Made by a program: the position numbers and the translations under genes. The notes beneath the pieces were generated by a model. The model did not search any database and was not told the DNA's origin. It saw only the letters and a list, made by a program, of their open reading frames with translations. A DNA stretch of 12,157 bases. Origin: Candidatus Nomurabacteria bacterium. Its GTDB lineage: Bacteria > Patescibacteriota > Minisyncoccia > Phycocordibacterales > UBA9973. The stretch lies in assembly GCA_023267415.1 (NCBI GenBank), contig JAHFNM010000009.1, positions 9,445 to 21,601 of the forward strand. The letters are read 5' to 3'. Below, one piece after another: positions 4,829-11,625 of this stretch (position 1 is the first letter of the stretch; every line of letters begins with the position of its first letter).

Positions 4829-7138
4829 CTATGGAAGGGGGAGTTTTTTGGCCTTTTCCGTCTTCGAAGTTGCCGGTTTTGTGGGAGGAACGACGACCGG
4901 AGCGGTTATGTTTTGAAGCGCATTTGCCACCTCCTGGTTTTCCGGCAGGCGGTTATGGAGCGCGGTGAGAATATCTGTGGCATCCTTCACGTTACCCGTC
5001 TTCCCTTCTGCAAGTGCCAAATAGTACCAGGCATTGAGATACTGATTGCTCAAATTGATCGTGGTCTTGAATGCACCGATCGCATTCACATAATCCCCTG
5101 AGTTGTAGCGGAGCAATCCAAGTTCGAAATACACGTCAGGATTATTTGGGTCGGCGTCTGCCGCGCTCTGGATCTTCTGGATCGCGCCTGCAGTATTGCC
5201 GTCAGACACTTCGATCTGAGCGAGCAGGAAATATGCATCGGTGTAATTCTTTTTTTGATCGAGCGCCTTTTGTACGTAGATGCGAGCATCTACATTGTCG
5301 CCGGCATCAAAGTAGAGCGTTGCTAAACCAAGATATGATTTCGGATAAGTAGGAACAAGAGCGATCGCGCGTTGGTATGTATCGATAGCCGAAGCCTGCA
5401 CTCCATCAATCTTCAGTGGAGTAAGTGAGCGAAAAAAATCTGCAAGGGCAAGATAATTTGAAGGATCTGTTGGATCGAGCTTGATCGCTTGTCGTCCGGC
5501 CGTATTACCAATACCTACCGCACTTTGAACGCTTGCGCGAACAGAGTCGATGTTTCCTGCGCTGGCGGGAGCAGAGAGAATTTGCTGGATGGATTGTTCA
5601 GCGAGAAGAACACGGGTCCGCTCATACACAGGCAGATCGGACAATGCGATAGCTTTGGAGACAAACTGCGAAGACGAAGTAAAATCGCCTGTTCCCGAAC
5701 TCTTAATGCCTTTTTCAAAGAAGACGACGCTGGCAAATCGTTCTGTCGCAGCGTATGCGCCGGCAACCGAAAGAAGCAGAAAGAGCACGATGCCAAGAAT
5801 AGAGAAGAAACCTGATCGCTGGTCTTTCAAAAAATGGATTTCAAGCATGGAGATCCTTCCCTCTCCAGCAAGCATTCCGATGAGTATTCCAACGAGAACG
5901 AAGGCGAGCACGGTGACTGCGATGCCGGGGGCCGAGAACACAACAGCAATAAAGAAGTAGAGGGTGATCAGACATGTAGCAAATACCGTATTGCCGCTAT
6001 CGCGGTTTTCCGTCGAGGTAAAAATATTTTTCAGGGCCTCGTAGACAACAGTGCCGATCAAAAAGAGGCTGCTAAGAATACCGAGGGCTCCCCCTAAAAA
6101 CGCGATCGTTCCCAAAAGACTTACTCCTGCGGCAAATGGCGTATTCCACAAAGAACTCGCGTTTACTATGGCAGGACGATACACTAGCCACTCTTTTGCA
6201 AAAGTATTGGGACCGACCCCAAATACTATATGGTGCCGAATGGAGAGAAGCGCAGTATGTACAGTCGAGCCAATACTCGGATGAATATCAAAGAATGAGG
6301 CATGGAGCAGATTGGCGAGCATGCCGCCGAATAGCGAATTGGCGAGTAGAAATAGAAGGGCAATCAACGAGAGAACAAATGCGGCTACCGGAAAGCGTCG
6401 TTCATGCAATGACCGAGTTGATACGAGCACGTACACAAGGGTGGCAATTGAAGTAGAGCCGATTAAGATCCACACCAAAAAAATATTTCCGAGGATGGCA
6501 AAGAAGAGGCCGAGGGCTGCAGCGACCCACAGGATAATGCGAAATGATTTTCCTGGTCGAGTAAAATGCAGGGCAAGCAGACTTCCGATAAGTGCGGCAC
6601 CTGAGAGGAAGACAAAATCCGTCCACAAGCCAATAGCCGAGTCTGTCTTGCTTGAAAAAATGCCGAGCGAAGTCGCTGCAGGAAAGAAGAGATGTGCAAG
6701 CTGAAATATCGCAAGAACGACGTAGAGAATAAGAGATACTTTTAAGAAAAAGAAAATGCGCTTTCGGCTGGAGAGAAATATGCTGGCCAAAAATGCGGCG
6801 AGTGTGAGCGAGCAAATGACAAAAAAGGTTCCTTGCTCAAATCCTTCGCCGAAAAACGAAAGGTAAGGCGAGTGCGAAAAAAATGCCGAGAGAAACATCG
6901 CCAAAACAAACACTCCAAGAGCGAGGACGATCGAAGTTTTTGGAATGCGAAAGACTCCTTCTATCAGCCGGCCAATGAGCCAAGCAACAAAGGCGACAAG
7001 AACACAGCTTCCAAACAAGTATCCTTTGAGAACAGAAGAAGGTATCAGTCCGCCCGGAAGGAATGCGGCGACCCCAAAAATTACAGACAGAAAAAGAAAG
7101 GAAATACTGATGCGGTCACTGGCTTGAAAATTTTTCAT
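4829..7138 (-). CDS. Wzy/O-antigen-ligase-like polytopic membrane protein with C-terminal TPRs
   Basis: The 769-residue protein has two halves. Residues 10-465 hold about 12-13 hydrophobic segments (for example 11-32, 36-58, 69-88, 104-124, 129-152, 171-192, 200-240, 250-275, 335-370, 384-425, 442-463). Between them lies an outside loop with IRHHIVFGVGPNTFAKEWL (300-318), which resembles the Wzy_C/O-antigen-ligase signature (P-x-x-G-x-G-x-x-x-F). Residues 550-740 are tetratricopeptide repeats, seen in AIDTYQRAIALVPTYPKSYLGLATLYFDAG-type units about 34 residues apart. The end is a proline- and lysine-rich tail. The Wzy family polymerises or transfers lipid-linked glycans at the outer face of the membrane; the TPRs probably bind a partner protein. 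The gene starts 23 bp after the S74 surface-protein gene and is probably co-transcribed, so it may glycosylate that Thr/Ser-rich protein. That link is inference. Confidence 0.8.
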   Translation of the reverse strand: MKNFQASDRISISFLFLSVIFGVAAFLPGGLIPSSVLKGYLFGSCVLVAFVAWLIGRLIEGVFRIPKTSIVLALGVFVLAMFLSAFFSHSPYLSFFGEGFEQGTFFVICSLTLAAFLASIFLSSRKRIFFFLKVSLILYVVLAIFQLAHLFFPAATSLGIFSSKTDSAIGLWTDFVFLSGAALIGSLLALHFTRPGKSFRIILWVAAALGLFFAILGNIFLVWILIGSTSIATLVYVLVSTRSLHERRFPVAAFVLSLIALLFLLANSLFGGMLANLLHASFFDIHPSIGSTVHTALLSIRHHIVFGVGPNTFAKEWLVYRPAIVNASSLWNTPFAAGVSLLGTIAFLGGALGILSSLFLIGTVVYEALKNIFTSTENRDSGNTVFATCLITLYFFIAVVFSAPGIAVTVLAFVLVGILIGMLAGEGRISMLEIHFLKDQRSGFFSILGIVLFLLLSVAGAYAATERFASVVFFEKGIKSSGTGDFTSSSQFVSKAIALSDLPVYERTRVLLAEQSIQQILSAPASAGNIDSVRASVQSAVGIGNTAGRQAIKLDPTDPSNYLALADFFRSLTPLKIDGVQASAIDTYQRAIALVPTYPKSYLGLATLYFDAGDNVDARIYVQKALDQKKNYTDAYFLLAQIEVSDGNTAGAIQKIQSAADADPNNPDVYFELGLLRYNSGDYVNAIGAFKTTINLSNQYLNAWYYLALAEGKTGNVKDATDILTALHNRLPENQEVANALQNITAPVVVPPTKPATSKTEKAKKLPLP

Positions 7139-7161
7139 GAAAATAGTGTGCTAAATAAAAA

Positions 7162-9648
7162 TTAATTGCCGGTACTCTCTGATGGAGGAGTATCCGAAGC
7201 TGTCGTCCCTCCAGTTCCTGTATCGGTAGTGCCTCCGGTAGTGGTGCCATCTGTGCCAGTCGTGTCTCCGCCGGTGGTGCCTGCGTCACCCATCGTAGTA
7301 CCTCCAACATCCCCTCCCGTTCCAGCAGTTCCAGTATCACCAGTGGTCCCAGTTGTCGTTCCATCGCCTTCCGTGCCAGTGCCCGTCGACGACCCTCCTG
7401 TTGCGGGAGGGGTCATGCCTCCGCCGCCAGAGTTTGCATTCTGCAGAATTTGCTTGAACTGATCTTTGGTAACACAGACATCGTCCACACATACTTTGTC
7501 ATTGATGCGAAGCGTCCCGACAGTAAGATCCTTGATTGCAACTACTGCGTTCTGCAAAAACTGCGAGACAAGCGATGCGAGCGATCCGTTCTGGTTTGGA
7601 TCGATCGAAGTAAGCGGAGCGATCTTCATATCAAATTTTCCGTTGAGTTCTTTGATCGCGCCCGCAAGAAGCGGTGCAAACTGCGCGTAGTTAAGACCCA
7701 TGACCTGGCCGTTCGTGTCGTAATCGACAAGACGATTTTCAACCAGGGCCACATCTTCGGCAATGAATCCGATGTTGTGAGAATTGTCGGTGTTCGATGT
7801 ATACGAGACAGGACGGAGTGCGAGTACTTTGTCGAGATTGCCAGTGAGATCGGAAATATCGTGCTTGAAACGCAAGGCCGAAGGAACAGTACAAGAGGTT
7901 GAGGCTGCCGACAGCAGGCCCGAAGCGCCGGTGTTGATACAAACAGCGGTTGAGCCGTTACCGGTTCCGATCGCAGTGAACGATATATTACCTGACGAGG
8001 TAATACCGGCAGCAGCAGTTATGATTCCACTGGCATCTATTTGGAACTGCGAGGACGATCCTACGGAAAAGAGTCCTGTAGGGGCAGAGTTCCCCACGCC
8101 AACATTACCGCCATTAAACACGGCAGCATAATTATTTGATGCACCACTTTGAGCGTTGACCTGCAAGCCGAATGAATTTGTTGTTGCTCCGGGAAGTGTT
8201 GACGTCGCAATATACAGAGACGTCGTATTGGTCATAGTATCGTTTGTATTTGTCTTAGGCGCACCGGCGAGATACAGGCCGTACGCATTCGTCGTCGTTA
8301 CACTAGAATTAGTAGCGGAGAGAATCGCCTGTCCGATTGAATTTGCAGTGAAGCCGGTGGCTGTGCCACTCGCCGACGTGGCACTGTCGGTAAACGTAGA
8401 TCCGACTATATTGAAATAGGATCCTACTGAAGAGCTTGGAGTTCCGGAAAAATTCTTTTGAATCTGAACGAGTCCACCACTGTCTACTGTGCTGCCGAAA
8501 ATAACATTATGCGAAGCCGGAGAATATAACACAAGATTGCCCGCGCCGTCGGATATCGATACAGTGTTGGATGTATCACCTCCCAAGGCGCCGCCGATAT
8601 AGGTATTGTACGAACCGGTGATTACGCCATTGCCTCCAAACGACGCTCCGTTGTATGTCGAAACGATAATGTTGTTCGATCCGGATGTCACTCCTGAAAT
8701 TTGAGGCCCGAGCAATGTGTTGTATGCACCCGTGGTGACACCAATCCCAGAATGCTCACCCAAGGCGGTATTGAAATGACCAGTAGAGTTCAGTAACGCT
8801 GAAGAACCAATGGCTGTATTTGCATCAGTCTCCCCAGGGGATATATTACTATTACCCATAGCGTTAGCACCAAAGGCAGTATTTTCGGTTCCGCTCGTCA
8901 TAGCAGCTCCGGCGCCTGATCCAAAAAAACTGTTTTGGATCGCCGTTGTCCCCAGCGAAGAGCCTGCATGATCTCCAAATAAACTGTTGTAACTATTAGA
9001 CGATATTATCAAAGCGCCTGCGGAATTACCAAAAAGAGTATTGGCAGTTCCGGTGCCTATACCCACTGTCACCCCGTGTATCAAGGCATCGGCGCTTGCC
9101 GTAATGACTCCCGTATTGCTGACGCTGAATTTGCTTGTCGTACCCGAGGCACCCGCAAGCGCGTTGATGAGATAATTCGAGCCGGAGCCGGTGGCGGTTT
9201 CGGTCGCCGCGATGGAAAGAGCTGTATAGCCTGCCGTACCCGATTGATTAATGGTCGTTGCAAGACTAACAAATGTTTGCGCCAAGTTTGTCCCAACAAA
9301 AGAATTGTCTGCCAAGGCACCACTCGAACTTGAAGTAAACTTAAAAGCCGGAGCCCCTGTATCTCTTCCAGCGGTGGCAGTCGTCGCGGCAAAGTTCAAA
9401 AATTCCCCTGCAGCTGTTCCTCCAATGACTGTTTGTGCTCCTGAAACGCCAGTGAGCAGCGTGTTCCCGGACGCAACATAACAGCCGGAATCTCCTGGCG
9501 AACAGGACGGATCATTCGTATCGCCGGGGTTGAATACGGCGAACGCATAAGTACCAAAAGAGAAGATGACAAGAAATCCAAGCGTGAGAACAAGCATGCG
9601 ATTCTCGCGAAAAAGATACTGCGTGATTTTTTGAATAGAAGTCCGCAT
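7162..9648 (-). CDS. Large surface protein with head-like repeats and Peptidase_S74 chaperone domain
   Basis: The 828-residue protein begins with a basic segment and one membrane helix (18-38), consistent with a signal anchor or signal peptide. A Cys-containing linker follows (DPSCSPGDSGCYV, 47-59). The stalk is Gly/Ser/Thr/Asn-rich. It includes repeats of the form N-[TS]-x-[FIL]-G-x-x-A/S-G at 203-357 and a second beta-rich part ending at VGIGNSAPTGLFSVG-like sequence (515-530). Residues 588-670 are the S74 intramolecular chaperone: S590-A-L-R-F-K595-H-D-I, LALRPVSY, IGFIAEDV, GLNYAQFAPLLAGAIKEL. In this family a Ser/Lys dyad cleaves just before the Ser after trimerisation, and both residues are present. 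After it come a Cys module (KVCVDDVCVTKDQFKQIL) and a ~90-residue Gly/Thr tail. Such domains occur on phage tail spikes and on surface proteins. Host genes on both sides favour a cell-surface fibre. GGAG lies only 3 nt before the ATG. Confidence 0.85.
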   Translation of the reverse strand: MRTSIQKITQYLFRENRMLVLTLGFLVIFSFGTYAFAVFNPGDTNDPSCSPGDSGCYVASGNTLLTGVSGAQTVIGGTAAGEFLNFAATTATAGRDTGAPAFKFTSSSSGALADNSFVGTNLAQTFVSLATTINQSGTAGYTALSIAATETATGSGSNYLINALAGASGTTSKFSVSNTGVITASADALIHGVTVGIGTGTANTLFGNSAGALIISSNSYNSLFGDHAGSSLGTTAIQNSFFGSGAGAAMTSGTENTAFGANAMGNSNISPGETDANTAIGSSALLNSTGHFNTALGEHSGIGVTTGAYNTLLGPQISGVTSGSNNIIVSTYNGASFGGNGVITGSYNTYIGGALGGDTSNTVSISDGAGNLVLYSPASHNVIFGSTVDSGGLVQIQKNFSGTPSSSVGSYFNIVGSTFTDSATSASGTATGFTANSIGQAILSATNSSVTTTNAYGLYLAGAPKTNTNDTMTNTTSLYIATSTLPGATTNSFGLQVNAQSGASNNYAAVFNGGNVGVGNSAPTGLFSVGSSSQFQIDASGIITAAAGITSSGNISFTAIGTGNGSTAVCINTGASGLLSAASTSCTVPSALRFKHDISDLTGNLDKVLALRPVSYTSNTDNSHNIGFIAEDVALVENRLVDYDTNGQVMGLNYAQFAPLLAGAIKELNGKFDMKIAPLTSIDPNQNGSLASLVSQFLQNAVVAIKDLTVGTLRINDKVCVDDVCVTKDQFKQILQNANSGGGGMTPPATGGSSTGTGTEGDGTTTGTTGDTGTAGTGGDVGGTTMGDAGTTGGDTTGTDGTTTGGTTDTGTGGTTASDTPPSESTGN
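7165..7434 (-). repeat. Low-complexity Gly/Thr-rich coding tract
   Basis: Residues 739-828 of the S74 protein are almost only Gly, Thr, Ser, Asp and Ala, in irregular GTTTG/TGDTG-type units. The DNA is correspondingly repetitive. It could be a flexible, possibly glycosylated tail, and is prone to slippage. Confidence 0.85.
8577..9042 (-). repeat. Head-like beta repeats in the S74 protein
   Basis: At least eight degenerate units follow N-[TS]-x-[FIL]-G: NTLFGNSAG, NSLFGDHAG, NSFFGSGAG, NTAFGANAM, NTAIGSSAL, NTALGEHSG, NTLLGPQIS and NTYIGGALG. They are spaced roughly 15-22 residues apart through most of residues 203-357, with a wider gap before the last unit. They recall the left-handed beta-roll heads of YadA-type trimeric adhesins. 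Confidence 0.75.
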
Positions 9649-9658
9649 TTACTCCAAT

Positions 9659-9664
9659 AGTATA
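9659..9664 (-). promoter_or_regulatory. Possible -10 box for the S74/Wzy-TPR operon
   Basis: TATACT on the minus strand (5 of 6) sits between the pheT terminator hairpin and the ATG at 9648. Transcription would start near 9652, almost at the start codon, and no -35 is recognisable. It would imply a nearly leaderless mRNA. Confidence 0.3.
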
Positions 9665-9667
9665 AAG

Positions 9668-9707
9668 GAAAATCCACCTTTTTCCTACAAGAAAAAGGTG
9701 GATTTTC
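9668..9707 (-). terminator. Strong hairpin terminator after pheT
   Basis: GAAAATCCACCTTTTTC (9668-9684) and its exact reverse complement (9691-9707) form a 17-bp perfect stem around the loop CTACAA, 14 bp after the pheT stop. On the minus strand T-rich sequence (ATTTTCCTTTATA) covers the end of the stem and the bases beyond. Confidence 0.8.
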
Positions 9708-9721
9708 TGTGATTTTCAATA

Positions 9722-11611
9722 CTAGCGTATCTCCCAGCCCCTTACTGCGATCTCCCTCCCGATTTTCGCCATTATTTCAGTGATTTCTGTGTCAGTAAGC
9801 GTACGTTCGTTTGACTGAAAGACCATCCGGACAGCCAGCGAGGTTTTGTCGTCTTTGGTGAACTGATCGAAAAGCTTCGGCTCGCGAACAAGAAGGTTGG
9901 TTCCCTCTTTTTTACAAAGATCGACAAGCTCATTCGGATCTGTTTCAACCGGAACCCAAACGGCAACGTCGCGAGAAATGAATGGATATTGAGACCAAGG
10001 AATAAATTTGTGAAGCTGTGTCATCCCGGACTTGATCCGGGATCTATTTGTATCGCTCGTGGGTTCCGGCTCGGAGGCCGGAATGACAAATTCTTTTGTA
10101 AATTCCTCAAGCGTCGCCTCAACTACCCCTTTCTTATCGGCATAAGCAACATGAATTTCTTCGCTAAACGCATTAGCGTCGGGCGATCCAGCTTCGCTGG
10201 ATTTAGCCACACCAGCATCAGGAAACACTGTTCCAATCTCAAAGATCTTTGTTTCGTCATTACCCAAGAGTGGAGCGTTGAGACGATTGAGTTCATATGA
10301 TTCCTTGAGTGCGTCGGCAAGATTGGTGCGAAGAAATTCCTTCCCTTTCGCTCCGCGAGCCACTTCCACCTTCCCTTTCTTGGTGAATGTATACGTCATG
10401 ACTTCGCTGTATCCATCAGCAAGAAGTTTCTCGCGTGCAGTATTCATGCGAGCATATGTGTCATTTGTCTTTGGAGTGAACTCAATTTTGGGAATCGTTG
10501 GTACAACCTTGTCATAGCCGATGATACGTCCGATTTCTTCGGCCATGTCATGCGGACCGGTGAGATCAAGTCGGAGTGGAGGTACGACAATTGTGAACGT
10601 GTCGCCATTTTTTGTGTATTCAAATGAGTATCGCTTCAAGATATCTTCTACTTCAGCTACAGAAATTTCTGCACCAAGTTTTTTGGTGATTTCAGATACA
10701 GAAAAAGTGAGTTCGCGTTTTGATTGCGGATTTGGATATACATCTACAACGTCTTCAAATGTCGCCTCCGGACACATTTCGATGATGAGGCCAGTGAGTT
10801 CACGCATGCCAAAATCACATAATTCCGGTGAGAGATCGTTTTCAAATCGCTTTGCCGAATCAGTAAAAATTCCAAGTCGTCGTGCCGTCTTGCGCACAGT
10901 CGCAGGATCAAAGTTCGCAACTTCAAGAACAATATCGACAGTATCTGCATCCACTTCTGCCTTCGTTCCACCTTTCACCCCAGCCAACGCTAGTATTTCT
11001 CCCTCTCCTTGTTGAGGAGAGGGGCGGGGTGAGGTGATTACCATATCGGAAGATTTTGTTGCAACAGGTTTTCCATCAAGCGTCGTCATTGCTTCCCCAT
11101 CTACTGATGGGCGGATCGTGATTTTTGCATCAGAGAGTTTTTTTAAATCAAACGCATGCATTGGTTGTCCGCAATCAAACATGCACAGGTTCGTCGCATC
11201 GACGATGTTGTTTATCGAGCGCTGACCGATGGATTCGAGATGCTTTACCACCCATTCTGGCGATGGGCCGATTTTGACGCCGCGAACAATGCGTCCCATG
11301 TAGCGACGGCAAAGCGAAGTTTGAATATCGATTTTCAAATCGGTCAGTTTCGGCTCTGGGATTTTGTAATAGCCACTTGGATCTTTGAATTCAATACCAA
11401 GCTGACCTGAAAGTTCACGGGCAATCCCATGGAAAGAGAGCAGGTCATGCGCGCGATTCGGCAAGATATTTATGTCGTAGAGCGTGTCGCCGTCTGCAAG
11501 CTTCTCGACCGACTCCACTTCTGCAAGATGATAGGTAAAAACATCGGCAAGCTTGAGAGCCTCCGGAATTTCGGGCACATACCATTTGAGCCAATTGTAG
11601 GAAATTTTCAT
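9722..11611 (-). CDS. pheT: Phenylalanine--tRNA ligase beta subunit, short form
   Basis: PheT pairs with PheS (active site) to charge tRNA-Phe. It has 629 residues against about 800 in most bacteria. The start MKISYNWLKWYVPEIP and ILPNRAHDLLSFHGIARELSG (49-69) are typical, but the ~120-residue OB-fold tRNA-binding domain that normally lies between them is missing. B3/B4 follows at ~100-275 (NIVDATNLCMFDCGQPMHAFD; LALAGVKGGTKAEV; KTARRLGIFTDSAKRFE). B5 is at ~298-368, with the acidic DLTGPHDMAEEIGRIIGYD. The catalytic-like core runs to about 500, and the FDX-ACB anticodon domain is at 537-629 (YPFISRDVAVWVP). Three palindromic sequences are translated in-frame: residues 194-205, ~471-478 and 509-531. 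The start lies 14 bp after an AT-rich gene; pheS is not next to it within the window. Identification is firm. Confidence 0.96.
   Translation of the reverse strand: MKISYNWLKWYVPEIPEALKLADVFTYHLAEVESVEKLADGDTLYDINILPNRAHDLLSFHGIARELSGQLGIEFKDPSGYYKIPEPKLTDLKIDIQTSLCRRYMGRIVRGVKIGPSPEWVVKHLESIGQRSINNIVDATNLCMFDCGQPMHAFDLKKLSDAKITIRPSVDGEAMTTLDGKPVATKSSDMVITSPRPSPQQGEGEILALAGVKGGTKAEVDADTVDIVLEVANFDPATVRKTARRLGIFTDSAKRFENDLSPELCDFGMRELTGLIIEMCPEATFEDVVDVYPNPQSKRELTFSVSEITKKLGAEISVAEVEDILKRYSFEYTKNGDTFTIVVPPLRLDLTGPHDMAEEIGRIIGYDKVVPTIPKIEFTPKTNDTYARMNTAREKLLADGYSEVMTYTFTKKGKVEVARGAKGKEFLRTNLADALKESYELNRLNAPLLGNDETKIFEIGTVFPDAGVAKSSEAGSPDANAFSEEIHVAYADKKGVVEATLEEFTKEFVIPASEPEPTSDTNRSRIKSGMTQLHKFIPWSQYPFISRDVAVWVPVETDPNELVDLCKKEGTNLLVREPKLFDQFTKDDKTSLAVRMVFQSNERTLTDTEITEIMAKIGREIAVRGWEIR
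10019..10087. repeat. In-frame palindromic repeat in pheT (SRIKSGMT type)
   Basis: This 69-bp (23-codon) unit has outer arms GTCATCCCGG (10020-10029) and CCGGAATGAC (10078-10087), inverted with one mismatch. Inside are two hairpins: ATCCCGGA-CTTGA-TCCGGGAT (10023-10043) and TTCCGGC/GCCGGAA (10064-10083). Translated on the minus strand it gives a peptide starting VIPASEPEP and ending SRIKSGMT. It fills the linker before the FDX-ACB domain. I recognise this sequence type as a widely dispersed palindromic repeat in bacterial genomes. Confidence 0.85.
10186..10202. repeat. In-frame hairpin in pheT (SSEAGSPD segment)
   Basis: ATCCAGC-TTC-GCTGGAT is a perfect 7-bp hairpin. It codes for part of KSSEAGSPD, in a surface loop after KIFEIGTVFPDAG where PheT usually has a short, non-palindromic linker. 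The borders of any inserted unit are unclear. Confidence 0.55.
11001..11034. repeat. In-frame palindromic repeat in pheT (SPRPSPQQGEGE type)
   Basis: CCCTCTCCT (11001-11009), the loop TGTTG and AGGAGAGGG (11015-11023) form a perfect 9-bp hairpin, followed by GCGGGGTGAGG. On the minus strand it reads SPRPSPQQGEGE (residues 194-205), between MVIT and ILALAGVKGG of the B3/B4 domain, where PheT normally has only a few residues. The peptide is a familiar translation of a dispersed C/G-rich repeat. Confidence 0.8.
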
Positions 11612-11625
11612 ATATTCTTTATAAG

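Noticed and set aside
7166..7462. Plus-strand ORF rich in Pro and Val (98 codons)
   Set aside because: It is the complement of the Gly/Thr-rich tail of the S74 protein. The repetitive composition keeps the opposite strand open.
7162..9648. Prophage tail-spike gene
   Set aside because: S74 domains are common on phage spikes, but no other phage gene is present. The protein has its own membrane helix and housekeeping genes flank it, so a cell-surface protein is more likely.
10186..11034. CRISPR array or intrinsic terminators in pheT
   Set aside because: The hairpins differ in sequence, are unevenly spaced, lack T-tracts and are translated in-frame within a well-conserved gene.
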